DNA of 64,000 nucleotides from Kumtagia yinganensis (GTDB taxonomy: Bacteria; Pseudomonadota; Alphaproteobacteria; Rhizobiales; Rhizobiaceae): assembly GCF_040081985.1 (NCBI RefSeq), contig NZ_JBEBMH010000008.1, forward strand, positions 1 through 64,000. Reading direction: 5' to 3'. This document shows, piece by piece, positions 7,369 to 18,255 of this stretch (within the stretch, counting starts at the first letter, position 1; the number at the start of each line of letters is the position of its first letter). Position numbers and translations under genes: made by a program. Below the pieces are notes generated by a model, which had not been told where the DNA came from, ran no database searches, and saw nothing but the letters and a program-made list of their open reading frames with translations.

Positions 7369-10179
7369 ATGACCCAGAAATCCGAATTCGCGGGCCGGCA
7401 TATCGGCCCGGGCATCGCCGAGACGCGCGCCATGCTGGCCTCGCTCGGCGTGCCGTCCCTGGAAACGCTGATCTCGCAGACCGTGCCGCAGTCGATTCGG
7501 CTCGGCCGGCCGCTCGACTTGCCGGCGCCCGCCACCGAGGCCGAAGCTCTCGCCGAGCTGGCGCAAAAAATGTCGGCCAACGTCGTGCTCAAAAGTTTCG
7601 TCGGTCTCGGTTATCACGGCACCCATGTGCCGCCGGTCATCCTGCGCAACCTGTTCGAGAACCCGGCGTGGTACACGGCCTATACGCCCTACCAGGCCGA
7701 GATCAGCCAGGGCCGGCTGGAACTGCTGTTCAACTACCAGACACTGGCGGCCGAACTCACCGGACTGCCCGTGGCCTCCGCCTCGCTGCTCGACGAAGCG
7801 ACCGCACTGGCCGAGGCGGTCGGCATGGCGGTACGCCATCACAAGGACAAGCGCACGAAGATCGCCTTCGCCAACCAGCCGCATCCGCAGACCCGTGACG
7901 TCGTCGAGACCCGCGCCGAGCCGCTGGGCTGGGATATCGACGGCGACACGATCGACGACAACACGGCCGCCCTCGTCGTCGCCTGGCCCGACACGTATGG
8001 CGTGTTCGGCGACCATTCCGAAAAAATCGCCGAGGCTAAGGCCGCCGGCGCGATCGTCATCTTCGTCGCCGATCCGCTGGCGCTCACCATCATGCAGACG
8101 CCGGCCAGCCTTGGCGCCGACATCGCGGTCGGCTCGATGCAGCGTTTCGGCGTGCCGATCGGTTTCGGCGGCCCGCACGCGGCCTATTGCGCCGTATCCA
8201 ACGCGCTGACCCGGCTGATGCCGGGTCGCCTCGTCGGCCAGTCGGTCGACACCAAGGGCCGGCCCGGCTACCGGCTTGCCTTGCAGACTCGAGAGCAGCA
8301 CATCCGCCGCGACAAGGCGACCTCCAACATCTGCACCGCGCAGGCGCTGCTGGCCAATATGGCCACCGCCTATGCGATCTGGCACGGGCCGGAAGGTCTT
8401 CAGGCCATCGCGAACCGCGTGCATGGGCTGGCCGCGCGGCTCGCCGCTTCGCTGAAGGCTGCAGGCCACACGGTTCTGGGCGACCATCGCTTCGACGCCG
8501 TGACGGTGGAGGTGAAGGGCAACGCCAAGGCCCTCGCCAAGTCGGCGCAGAAGGACGGCCGGCTGCTGCGCATGGTCAATGAGGACCTTGTCGGCATCAG
8601 TTTCGACGAGACGTCCACGGAAGCCGATCTCGAAGCCATCGCGGCGGTTTTCGGAGCAAAGGCTGAGGCAACCGCCGGACGCGCCCTGCCCGGCGCGCCG
8701 CGCCCGCTGAAAGGCTTTTTGACCCAGCCGTTTTTCCACGAGAACCGCTCGGAAACCGAGATGATGCGGTTCCTGCGCAGACTGGCAGACAAGGACCTTG
8801 CGCTCGACCGCACCATGATCCCGCTCGGCTCCTGCACCATGAAGCTCAACGCCGCCGCCGAGATGATCCCGGTGTCGTGGCCCAACGTCGCCAATCTGCA
8901 TCCCTTCGCGCCAAAGGCGCACTCGAAGGGCTACAAGTCGATGACCGACGATCTGGAGCGCTGGCTCTCCGAAATCACCGGCTTTCACGCCGTGTCGCTG
9001 CAGCCCAACGCCGGCAGCCAGGGCGAATATGCCGGCCTGCTGGCTATCAGTCGCTATCACGCCTCGCGCGGCGACGCGAACCGCACAGTCTGCCTGATCC
9101 CCTCCTCCGCCCACGGCACCAATCCGGCAAGCGCTGCGATGGCCGGCATGGACGTCGTGGTGGTGAAATGCACCGACAGCGGCGACATCGACATGGACGA
9201 CATGCGCGCCAAGGTGGAGCAGCACAAGGCCAATCTGGCCGCGCTGATGATCACCTATCCCTCGACGCATGGCGTGTTCGAGGAAGGCGTCAAGGACCTG
9301 ACCAAACTGATCCATGACAATGGCGGGCAGGTCTATCTCGACGGAGCCAACCTCAACGCCCTGGTTGGTCTTGCCCGGCCCGGCGACATCGGCGGCGACG
9401 TCTGCCACATGAATCTGCACAAGACCTTTTGCATCCCGCATGGCGGCGGCGGGCCGGGCGTCGGGCCGATCGGCGTGGCGAAACATCTTTCGCCGTTCCT
9501 GCCCGGCCATATCGACCACGGATCGACGCATCCGGTCTCGGCGGCACCGTTCGGCAGCGCATCGATCCTGCCGATCACCTGGATGTATATCCGCATGATG
9601 GGCAGCATCGGGCTGAAGAACGCCACCGAAATGGCGATCCTCAACGCCAACTACGTCGCCAATCACCTGAAGGAGTTCTTTCCGGTGCTCTATGCCGGCC
9701 GCAACGGGCGCGTGGCGCATGAGTGCATTTTGGACACCCGCGTTCTGAAGGACAGCGCCGGCATCGGCGTCGAGGACGTCGCCAAGCGGCTGATCGATTA
9801 CGGCTTCCACGCGCCGACCATGTCATGGCCGGTCGCCGGCACGCTGATGGTCGAGCCGACTGAATCCGAGCCCAAGGCCGAGCTCGACCGCTTCTGCGAC
9901 GCGATGATTTCCATCGCCCGGGAAGCGGCAAAAGTGGCGTCGGGCGAATGGCCGAAGACCGACAATCCGCTGGTCAACGCCCCGCATACGTCGGCGGAAG
10001 CGCTGGCCGGCGAGTGGGCGCATGCCTATTCGCGGCTGGAGGCGGCCTACCCCGCGGCCGATCCGAACGTCTCGGCGAAATATTGGCCGCCGGTGTCGCG
10101 CATCGACAATGTCGCGGGCGACCGCAACCTCGTCTGCTCCTGCCCGCCGCTGGCGGACTATCTCGGCGCGGCGGAGTAG
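7369..10179 (+). CDS. gcvP: Glycine dehydrogenase (decarboxylating), P protein, single-chain form
   Basis: A 936-residue homodimer-type P protein, a pyridoxal-phosphate enzyme that decarboxylates glycine and loads the aminomethyl group on H protein. Length fits the fused single-chain form rather than the split GcvPA/GcvPB type. The N-terminal half has GLGYHGTHVPPVI and FNYQTLAAELTG; the C-terminal half has the cofactor lysine, about Lys685, in MNLHKTFCIPHGGGGPG. The C-terminal residues NLVCSCPPLADY are typical. It is the last gene of the riboswitch-controlled operon. Many long antisense frames cross this gene and are shadows of its codon pattern. Confidence 0.97.
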   Translation: MTQKSEFAGRHIGPGIAETRAMLASLGVPSLETLISQTVPQSIRLGRPLDLPAPATEAEALAELAQKMSANVVLKSFVGLGYHGTHVPPVILRNLFENPAWYTAYTPYQAEISQGRLELLFNYQTLAAELTGLPVASASLLDEATALAEAVGMAVRHHKDKRTKIAFANQPHPQTRDVVETRAEPLGWDIDGDTIDDNTAALVVAWPDTYGVFGDHSEKIAEAKAAGAIVIFVADPLALTIMQTPASLGADIAVGSMQRFGVPIGFGGPHAAYCAVSNALTRLMPGRLVGQSVDTKGRPGYRLALQTREQHIRRDKATSNICTAQALLANMATAYAIWHGPEGLQAIANRVHGLAARLAASLKAAGHTVLGDHRFDAVTVEVKGNAKALAKSAQKDGRLLRMVNEDLVGISFDETSTEADLEAIAAVFGAKAEATAGRALPGAPRPLKGFLTQPFFHENRSETEMMRFLRRLADKDLALDRTMIPLGSCTMKLNAAAEMIPVSWPNVANLHPFAPKAHSKGYKSMTDDLERWLSEITGFHAVSLQPNAGSQGEYAGLLAISRYHASRGDANRTVCLIPSSAHGTNPASAAMAGMDVVVVKCTDSGDIDMDDMRAKVEQHKANLAALMITYPSTHGVFEEGVKDLTKLIHDNGGQVYLDGANLNALVGLARPGDIGGDVCHMNLHKTFCIPHGGGGPGVGPIGVAKHLSPFLPGHIDHGSTHPVSAAPFGSASILPITWMYIRMMGSIGLKNATEMAILNANYVANHLKEFFPVLYAGRNGRVAHECILDTRVLKDSAGIGVEDVAKRLIDYGFHAPTMSWPVAGTLMVEPTESEPKAELDRFCDAMISIAREAAKVASGEWPKTDNPLVNAPHTSAEALAGEWAHAYSRLEAAYPAADPNVSAKYWPPVSRIDNVAGDRNLVCSCPPLADYLGAAE

Positions 10180-10233
10180 TTCGGCCCAACCCGAAAAACG
10201 TTCGCGCGAGTGCGACGTTCAAACGGAAACGCA

Positions 10234-10312
10234 GGGGACAGTTTACTTTCTTTCGGCAGAAAGGCCGCAGCGGTCCAGACATTGCGCTGGCCGAAAAAAG
10301 TAAACTGTCCCC
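10234..10312. repeat. REP-like hairpin with GGGGACAGTTTACTTT arms
   Basis: An inverted repeat of about 23 bp: GGGGACAGTTTACTTT at 10234-10249 followed by CTTTCGGC, mirrored by GCCGAAAAAAGTAAAC and TGTCCCC ending at 10312. The arms differ by one inserted base and enclose a loop of about 33 bases. It sits in the 288-base space between gcvP and dhaK. The GGGGACAGTTTAC motif resembles extragenic palindromes that I associate with REP-mobilising (RAYT/IS200-like) transposases, but no such gene is in the window. It could also act as a transcript-end stabiliser for the gcv operon. Confidence 0.7.
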
Positions 10313-10467
10313 AGCACTTACATCGGCTCGACGGCAAACGGCCAACCGATTTCGGCTTATCGACCAGCCGATACATTCCTCTTGCGTGTCACCTTGCGGC
10401 CTCTCCCAAAGGCTGGCATTCCGCGCCGCGCCGCGTAGTATCGCGCGACGCATACCGGGAGGACGCA

Positions 10468-11466
10468 TTGCAGACCAAGAAGATCATCAACGACGGCAAC
10501 AGGGCCGTCGACGAAATGCTGGAAGGCGTGCTCGCCGCCCATCCGAACCATCTTTTCGCCGTCCCCGGCAGCCCGCGTTCGATCGTCGCCAAGAGCGGCC
10601 CGCGCCCCGGCAAAGTCGGCATCGTCATCGGCGGCGGCTCGGGCCACGAGCCGACCTTTTTGGGTTATGTCGGCAAAGGTCTGGCGGATGGCTGCGCGGT
10701 GGGCAACGTCTTCGCCTCGCCCCCGCCGGACCCGATCCTCGAATGCGCCAAGGCGGTCAGCGGCGGCGCCGGCGTGCTGTTCCAGTACGGCAACTATGCC
10801 GGCGACGTCATGAATTTCGACATGGCCGCCGAGATGGCCGCCATGGACGACATCGAGGTACGCACCGCGCTCACCACCGACGACGTCGCCACCTCCGTCA
10901 AGGCGAAGCGGCGCGGCGTCGCGGGCAATTTTTTCGTTTTCAAGGCGAGCGGCGCAGCCGCCGACAAAATGCTTTCGCTCGACGAGGTCGAGCGCATCGC
11001 CCGCAAAGCCAACGACCAGACGTTCACCATGGGCGTCGCGCTGGCGCCCTGCTCGCTGCCGCAGACGCGAAAACCGAATTTCGAGATCGGCGGCGACGAG
11101 ATGGAGATCGGCATGGGCATCCATGGCGAACCCGGCGTCCAGCGCAGCAAGCTGAAAACCGCCGACGAGATCGTCGACGCGATGCTCGACCGCATCTTTT
11201 CCGAGATGGCGCCCTCGAAAGGAGACAAGGTCGCCGTGCTGGTCAATTCGCTGGGCTCGACCCCGCCCATGGAACTGTACATCATGAATCGGCGGGTCAA
11301 ACGGCGGCTGGACGACATCGGCGTCGGCGTGCACGCAACCTGGGTCGGGCCATACTGCACCTCCCTCGAAATGGCCGGCGCCTCGGTGACGCTCCACCGT
11401 CTTGACGGCGAGTTGAAGGAGATGCTGGACCATCCCTGCGATTGCGCCATGTTCCGCGCCGGCTGA
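10468..11466 (+). CDS. dhaK: Dihydroxyacetone (or L-erythrulose) kinase subunit DhaK
   Basis: A 332-residue DhaK subunit, which binds the keto-sugar covalently through a histidine and presents it for phosphorylation by DhaL. Visible active-site elements are GGGSGHEP (His60), GNYAGDVMNFDMA and GMGIHGEPG (His219, the hemiaminal-forming His). No ATG gives a sensible N-terminus; GGGAGGA at 10457-10463 sits before a TTG at 10468, giving LQTKKIIND (initiating as Met). dhaL follows 51 bases later, and no dhaM (PTS donor) is visible, so the pair may use ATP. The facing gene is EryH-like, which makes L-erythrulose a serious alternative substrate to dihydroxyacetone. Confidence 0.88.
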   Translation: MQTKKIINDGNRAVDEMLEGVLAAHPNHLFAVPGSPRSIVAKSGPRPGKVGIVIGGGSGHEPTFLGYVGKGLADGCAVGNVFASPPPDPILECAKAVSGGAGVLFQYGNYAGDVMNFDMAAEMAAMDDIEVRTALTTDDVATSVKAKRRGVAGNFFVFKASGAAADKMLSLDEVERIARKANDQTFTMGVALAPCSLPQTRKPNFEIGGDEMEIGMGIHGEPGVQRSKLKTADEIVDAMLDRIFSEMAPSKGDKVAVLVNSLGSTPPMELYIMNRRVKRRLDDIGVGVHATWVGPYCTSLEMAGASVTLHRLDGELKEMLDHPCDCAMFRAG

Positions 11467-11517
11467 TTTTTTGCTCCTCGGCAATCACAATACGCCTCAG
11501 AAATCCGAGATCGTTGC

Positions 11518-12156
11518 ATGACCGAAATTACTTCCGCTTGCCTAGTCGCCATGTTCGAAAAAATCGCCAAGGCGATCGAAGCCGAGAAGGACAGGCTGTG
11601 TGCGCTGGACGGCGTGATCGGCGACGCCGATCACGGCATCGCCATGGCGCTGGGTTTTTCCGCCGCCCGCGACGCGGTCACGGCTCTCGACCCCGCAGCC
11701 GATCCGACGACGGTGTTCAGCACCGCGGCAAAATCCTTCCTGAACGCCGTCGGCGCCTCCTCCGGCCCGCTTTACGCCACCGCCTTTATGCGCGCCGGCG
11801 CTACTGTCAAAGGTAAGCGAGCGCTGACCGACGCCGATTTCGTCGCCGCCTTTCAGGCCATGGCAAAAGGCATCCAGGACCGCGGCAAGGCCGAGCGCGG
11901 CGAAAAGACCATGATCGACGCTTGGCTGCCTGCCGCCGATGCCGCAGGCGAACGCTTCGCCGCGGGCGGCGATCTCGGCGCCTCGCTCGCCGCCGCCTTG
12001 GAAGCTGCAAGGGCCGGCGCCGACGCGACCAAAAAAATGGTCGCCGCAAAGGGCCGCGCCGAGCGCCTCGGCGAACGCTCGCTGGGTCATATGGATCCGG
12101 GGGCTGCCTCGGCAGTTGTGGTGATCGAGGCGATGAGGGAGGCAGCGACCAACTGA
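11518..12156 (+). CDS. dhaL: Dihydroxyacetone (or L-erythrulose) kinase subunit DhaL
   Basis: A 212-residue all-helical nucleotide-binding subunit. The Mg-ADP/ATP coordinating motif DGVIGDADHG places Asp31, Asp36 and Asp38 as in DhaL proteins, and the lid region has GASSGPLYATAF and LGERSLGHMDPGAAS. In PTS-linked systems DhaL holds ADP that is rephosphorylated by DhaM; in ATP-dependent types the two domains are fused or work as a pair. DhaM is not found here. It is co-directional with dhaK and probably in the same transcript. After its stop comes a palindromic element (12159-12321) that separates it from the convergent isomerase gene. Confidence 0.9.
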   Translation: MTEITSACLVAMFEKIAKAIEAEKDRLCALDGVIGDADHGIAMALGFSAARDAVTALDPAADPTTVFSTAAKSFLNAVGASSGPLYATAFMRAGATVKGKRALTDADFVAAFQAMAKGIQDRGKAERGEKTMIDAWLPAADAAGERFAAGGDLGASLAAALEAARAGADATKKMVAAKGRAERLGERSLGHMDPGAASAVVVIEAMREAATN

Positions 12157-12158
12157 AT

Positions 12159-12321
12159 CCCTCCCCCTTGCGGGGAGGGTCGTCGAACAAATTTCGCAAA
12201 GCGAAGTTTGCGAGACGGGGTGGGCTCGCCGCAGGCCAGAGTACGTCTTGAACTACCCACCCCCGCGTCAGAAGCCTCGCCTTGCTCAGCTTTCTCCGCG
12301 ACCCTCCCGCAAGGGGGAGGG
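12159..12321. repeat. Mosaic palindromic intergenic element between dhaL and the isomerase gene
   Basis: The outer arms are CCCTCCCCCTTGCGGGGAGG at 12159-12178 and ACCCTCCCGCAAGGGGGAGG at 12301-12320; each is itself nearly palindromic and the two are inverted copies of each other. Inside lie TTTCGCAAAGCGAAGTTTGCG-like inverted segments around 12190-12212. The whole fills the gap between two convergent genes. It resembles the mosaic intergenic palindromes common in rhizobial genomes, and a related element is at 61713-61853. It may also serve as a two-way transcription terminator. Confidence 0.72.
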
Positions 12322-12332
12322 TTGAAACCGCG

Positions 12333-13097
12333 CTACCCGATCGCCGCCGACGCCCGCTTCAAAATGTCGATATACCCCTCCGCCTGCCAGGCGGAGCGCC
12401 CGATGAACAATCCGTCGACATGCGGCTGTGCGATCAGTTCGGCGGTGTTGCCCGGATTGACGCTGCCGCCATAAAGCACCGGCGGCGCGTCCGGCATGAT
12501 CCCACCGGCCACCTGCTTGATCAGCGCCTGCTGCTTGTCCGCATAGTCGGCGCTGGCCGGGATGCCCTTTTCGCCGATCGCCCAGACCGGCTCATAAGCG
12601 AACAGGATCTGCGTGGATTTGCCTGCATCATCAAGGAATTGCAGCGCCCCCCTCACCTGCTCCGCCAGCACCTCGTCCGCCCTGCCCGCCTCGCGCTCGG
12701 CAAGCGTCTCGCCGACACAGATCAGCGGCACGAGGCCATGCCGCACCGCCGCCGCCGTCTTCAAGCCAACGGTACGGTTCGTCTCGCCAAAATGCTCGCG
12801 CCGCTCGCTGTGGCCGAGTTCGATCCAGTCGAGTCCGCAATCCTTGAGCATCGGCGCCGAAATCTCGCCGGTCCAGGCGCCGGCATCTTCCCAATGCATG
12901 TTCTGCGCGCCGACCTTGATACGGCTGTCCGCCAGCGCTGCCTTGACCTGCCGGCCCACCGTGAAGGGCGGGATCACGAATGGCTGGATGCGGGCTTCGA
13001 AATCCGGAAGGAACACCTTGACCGTTTCGGCAAATTTCAAAGCTTCCGCCAGGGTCTTGTTCATCTTCCAGCTCGTGCCGATGAAATAGGAAGCCAA
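12333..13097 (-). CDS. Triose-phosphate-isomerase family protein, EryH-like (probable L-erythrulose-1-phosphate isomerase)
   Basis: A 254-residue TIM barrel with the family catalytic residues Lys11 (SWKMN), His96 (ELGHSERR) and Glu169 (AYEPVWAIG). Ordinary TpiA starts with NWKMN; here the Asn is Ser (GTSWKMNKTLAEA) and the next loop reads GAQNMHWEDAGAWTGE. Both match my memory of the EryH subgroup, which isomerises L-erythrulose 1-phosphate in erythritol catabolism of Brucella and rhizobia, rather than housekeeping TpiA. The gene is convergent with dhaK-dhaL, whose products could make the same substrate. The assignment to EryH is an inference from sequence flavour; plain triose-phosphate isomerase remains possible. 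Confidence 0.8.
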   Translation of the reverse strand: MASYFIGTSWKMNKTLAEALKFAETVKVFLPDFEARIQPFVIPPFTVGRQVKAALADSRIKVGAQNMHWEDAGAWTGEISAPMLKDCGLDWIELGHSERREHFGETNRTVGLKTAAAVRHGLVPLICVGETLAEREAGRADEVLAEQVRGALQFLDDAGKSTQILFAYEPVWAIGEKGIPASADYADKQQALIKQVAGGIMPDAPPVLYGGSVNPGNTAELIAQPHVDGLFIGRSAWQAEGYIDILKRASAAIG

Positions 13098-13263
13098 GGT
13101 TTCGTCCTTTCAATCGATTGATACGGATGAATGCAGCAGGAAGCCCGCAAGGGAAACCGCGAACTTCGCCAAAATCGGCAAAAGCACTGTTTTTCCAGCG
13201 GATTTTCTTTTAAGGGCTCGGGCGCATCCAGATTTTTTGCCCCAACGTCAGGAGATAGACTGT

Positions 13264-14328
13264 ATGGCCCGGATCACCCTTCGCCAGTTGCTCGACCATG
13301 CCGCCGAGCACAGCTACGGCGTGCCTGCCTTCAACATCAACAATATGGAGCAGGCGCTGGCGATTATGGAAGCGGCCGACGCGGTCGACGCACCGGTGAT
13401 CCTCCAGGCCTCGCGCGGCGCCCGCGCCTACGCCAACGACATCATGCTGAAGCACATGATGGACGCCGTAACCGAAATCTATCCGCACATCCCGGTGTGC
13501 GTGCATCTCGACCACGGCAACGAGCCCGGCACCTGCATGACCGCGATCCAGTCGGGTTTCACCTCGGTGATGATGGACGGCTCGCTGAAGGCCGACGGCA
13601 AGACGCCGGGTGACTGGGACTACAATGTCGGCGTGACCAAGGCGGTGACCGACATGGCGCATCTCGGCGGCATTTCGGTCGAGGGCGAGCTTGGCGTGCT
13701 TGGCTCGCTGGAGACCGGCATGGGCGACAAGGAGGACGGCCACGGCGCCGAGGGCAAGCTCTCCCACGACCAGTTGCTGACCAACCCGGACGAGGCCGTG
13801 AAATTCGTCGCCGAAACCAAGGTCGACGCGCTCGCCATCGCAATGGGCACCTCGCATGGCGCCTACAAGTTTTCCCGCAAGCCCGACGGTGCCGTGCTTG
13901 CCATGCATGTCATCGAGGAAATCCACAAGAAACTGCCGAACACGCATCTGGTCATGCACGGCTCGTCATCGGTGCCGGAGGATCTTCAGGAGATCATCAA
14001 TCGCTACGGCGGCAAGATGAAGCCGACCTGGGGCGTGCCGGTGGAAGAGATTCAGCGCGGCATCAAGAACGGCGTGCGCAAGATCAACATCGACACCGAC
14101 AACCGCATGGCGCTGACCGGGCAGATTCGCAAGGTTCTGAGCGACGACCCGACCGAATTCGACCCGCGCAAGTACCTCAAGCCGGCCATGGCGGCGATGA
14201 CGAAACTCTGCAAGCAGCGGCTGGAAGAGTTCGGCACGGCCGGCAATGCGCAAAAAATCAAGCCGCTGCCGGTGTCGGATATGGCGAAGCGATACAAGAG
14301 CGGCAGCCTCGATCCGAAATTCGGATAG
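13264..14328 (+). CDS. fba: Fructose-bisphosphate aldolase, class II, Calvin-cycle subtype
   Basis: A 354-residue zinc-dependent aldolase, cleaving fructose 1,6-bisphosphate (and often sedoheptulose 1,7-bisphosphate) to triose or tetrose phosphates. HLDHGN (His81, Asp83, His84) supplies zinc and proton-transfer residues; GTSHGAYKF and VMHGSSSVPE give further metal and phosphate contacts. Length and motifs fit the CbbA/Fba Calvin-type branch that most rhizobia use as their main aldolase. Start ATG 13264 has AGGAG at 13250-13254; an upstream in-frame start at 13237 lacks such a signal. It diverges from the EryH-like gene, with about 165 bases between them, so the two share a promoter region. 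Confidence 0.94.
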   Translation: MARITLRQLLDHAAEHSYGVPAFNINNMEQALAIMEAADAVDAPVILQASRGARAYANDIMLKHMMDAVTEIYPHIPVCVHLDHGNEPGTCMTAIQSGFTSVMMDGSLKADGKTPGDWDYNVGVTKAVTDMAHLGGISVEGELGVLGSLETGMGDKEDGHGAEGKLSHDQLLTNPDEAVKFVAETKVDALAIAMGTSHGAYKFSRKPDGAVLAMHVIEEIHKKLPNTHLVMHGSSSVPEDLQEIINRYGGKMKPTWGVPVEEIQRGIKNGVRKINIDTDNRMALTGQIRKVLSDDPTEFDPRKYLKPAMAAMTKLCKQRLEEFGTAGNAQKIKPLPVSDMAKRYKSGSLDPKFG

Positions 14329-14345
14329 CAAGTCATCACACCGCC

Positions 14346-14379
14346 CAAAAAGCATCGCCGGTGCGCGCACCGGCGATGC
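14346..14379 (-). terminator. Rho-independent terminator of the cox/ABM operon (minus strand)
   Basis: A 28-base palindrome at 14352-14379 (arms GCATCGCCGGTGC and GCACCGGCGATGC with a GC centre). On the minus strand it is followed directly by a run of five T (AAAAA at 14347-14351 on the plus strand). This is a strong intrinsic terminator for the leftward operon ending at 14395. The stem could also stop fba transcripts arriving from the left. Confidence 0.85.
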
Positions 14380-14394
14380 ACGACCTCATATCGG

Positions 14395-14703
14395 CTAACC
14401 CCGGCGGTGAAGTTCCGAAACGACCTCGCCGGACACCGCGTCAGTAACGCCGCGGCCTTCGCCAAGGTCTTCCAGCATCCCCCGTCCCCTTTCCAGGTTT
14501 CTGACCATCAGGGGTCGGGCTGCAACAATGCTTTCCATGCTATCCCACTCGCCGATCATGCAATAGGAACGATCACCCGTCTTGATGAGCGAAGCGCTGC
14601 GCAGGCCGGCAAGGTCCGATCGGTCGACCTCTCTGTTCAGGCGAAGAAATTCTTCCTCGAATTCCGGCCTGACGCGATAACGAACAACATTGAATGCGGT
14701 CAT
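14395..14703 (-). CDS. Small ABM-like (antibiotic biosynthesis monooxygenase/dimeric alpha-beta barrel) protein
   Basis: A 102-residue protein beginning MTAFNVVRYRVRPEFEEEFL, with the ferredoxin-like pattern of ABM-fold proteins; the middle SYCMIGEWDSMESIVAARPL fits the strand-helix repeat. The ATG at 14703 is preceded by GGGGGGAGG in the transcript, so a longer start at 14748 is less likely. It lies 186 bases after the CO-dehydrogenase-like medium subunit on the same strand and before a strong terminator, so it may be the last gene of that operon. Proteins of this fold are small oxygenases or heme-degrading or unassigned; no catalytic function can be stated. Confidence 0.72.
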   Translation of the reverse strand: MTAFNVVRYRVRPEFEEEFLRLNREVDRSDLAGLRSASLIKTGDRSYCMIGEWDSMESIVAARPLMVRNLERGRGMLEDLGEGRGVTDAVSGEVVSELHRRG

Positions 14704-14889
14704 ATCCTCCCCCCTTGGCTTCAATGTTCCGCAACATCCCGAGCACAATACTCAGTAGATCAGAACAAAAAGACCATAGCACTCATCTGGCACCGGCACA
14801 CGCCGGTGCCACGACAAATCCAAGGAGAGAGAGTCCCGAAAAGCCGGACGGAGTGGCATACTCCGTCCGAACTCAAGCCTGTTTGGGCG

Positions 14890-15687
14890 TTACGCGTTCG
14901 CGGCCGCAACCGCCCGCTTCGCCATGACAACCACCAGATTGGCGCGGTATTCGGCCGAGGCGTGCAGGTCGCTCATCAGCCCGGCGCTCGGCACGGAGAT
15001 GCCTTCCAGCGCGGCGGCGTCGAATTTTTTCGCCAGCGCGGCCTCCATCGGCTTCGAACGAAACACGCCGCCCTCGCCTGCGCCCGTCACCGCGACACGC
15101 ACGCCATCCTTGGTCTTGGCAACGAACACGCCGGTCATGGCGTAGCGCGAGGCCGGGTTTGGGAATTTCGAATACCCAGCTTTTGCCGGCGCGGTGAAGG
15201 TCACGCCGGTGACGATCTCCCCGTCCTTCAGCGCTGTCTCGAACAGGCCGGTAAAGAACTTGTCCGCCGAAATCTCACGCTTGTTTGTGACGATATTGGC
15301 GGCAAGCGCAACCAGAGCCGCCGGGTAATCCGCCGCCGGATCGTTGTTGGCGATCGAGCCGCCGATCGTGCCGCGATGGCGCACATGCGGGTCGCCGATA
15401 TGCGCGGCCAGATGGCAGATTGCCGGGCAGACGGATTTCAGCTTGGCGTTGGTGGCTACCTCGGCATGGGTGGTCGCCGCGCCGATGGTGACCGTCTTGC
15501 CGGACACGGTGATGCCCTTTAGGTCGGCGATATGTGTCAGGTCGACGAGGTCGGAAGGCGCGGCCAGCCGCGTCTTCATCGCCGGGATCAGCGTCATGCC
15601 GCCCGACAGGAATTTCGCCTCGCCCTGCTTTGCCAGTTTCGCCGCATCGGCGACGGACGAGGCGCGGTGGTAGTTGACTTGGTACAT
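14890..15687 (-). CDS. coxM: CO dehydrogenase-like FAD-binding medium subunit (CoxM/xanthine dehydrogenase family)
   Basis: A 265-residue flavin subunit that passes electrons from the [2Fe-2S] small subunit to the acceptor. FAD-contact motifs are AKFLSGGMTLIPAMK at about residues 25-39, and the later TIGAATTHAEV and HRGTIGGSIANNDPAADYPAAL, all standard for the CoxM/CutM family. It is the third structural gene of a leftward S-L-M set, 105 bases downstream of the large subunit, with a GGCAGTA-type palindrome in the gap. No maturation genes (coxD, E, F, G) are in the window. The real substrate may be an aldehyde, purine or other small compound rather than CO. Confidence 0.88.
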   Translation of the reverse strand: MYQVNYHRASSVADAAKLAKQGEAKFLSGGMTLIPAMKTRLAAPSDLVDLTHIADLKGITVSGKTVTIGAATTHAEVATNAKLKSVCPAICHLAAHIGDPHVRHRGTIGGSIANNDPAADYPAALVALAANIVTNKREISADKFFTGLFETALKDGEIVTGVTFTAPAKAGYSKFPNPASRYAMTGVFVAKTKDGVRVAVTGAGEGGVFRSKPMEAALAKKFDAAALEGISVPSAGLMSDLHASAEYRANLVVVMAKRAVAAANA

Positions 15688-15706
15688 GGATTTTCTCCCT
15701 GTGGAG

Positions 15707-15792
15707 GGCAGTAGTGAGTAGGCAGTCGGACTAACCCCGAGCTGTGCCGCCCTCGTTACCTCCCTACTGCCGACTGCCTATTCCCTATTGCC
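15707..15792. repeat. GGCAGTA-armed palindromic repeat, copy 1
   Basis: The left arm GGCAGTAGTGAGTAGGCAGT (15707-15726) is answered by CCCTACTGCCGACTGCC and CCCTATTGCC (15762-15792), making an imperfect hairpin with a loop of about 35 bases. It fills the gap between the coxL-like and coxM-like genes. Two further copies of the same type occur at 18168-18248 and 21548-21662. It could stabilise or attenuate the operon transcript. Confidence 0.8.
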
Positions 15793-18141
<2,349 letters not shown>

Positions 18142-18167
18142 GAGAGTTCCTCCCGAATCTTGGACCA

Positions 18168-18248
18168 GGCAGTCGGCAATAGGCAGTCGTGAAACGCACC
18201 CTTCGGCGCCGAAATCATCCTACTGCCGGCTGCCTACTCACGACTGCC
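18168..18248. repeat. GGCAGTA-armed palindromic repeat, copy 2
   Basis: The left arm GGCAGTCGGCAATAGGCAGT (18168-18187) pairs imperfectly with TACTGCCGGCTGCCTACT and CGACTGCC (about 18221-18248). It lies exactly in the gap between the small-subunit and large-subunit genes of the molybdenum hydroxylase operon, as copy 1 lies in the next gap. Confidence 0.78.
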
Positions 18249-18255
18249 TTCCGTC

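Noticed and set aside
7321..9810. 829-codon open frame on the minus strand
   Set aside because: It is fully antisense to gcvP, whose motifs and cofactor lysine are clear; the frame is a product of high GC in third codon positions.
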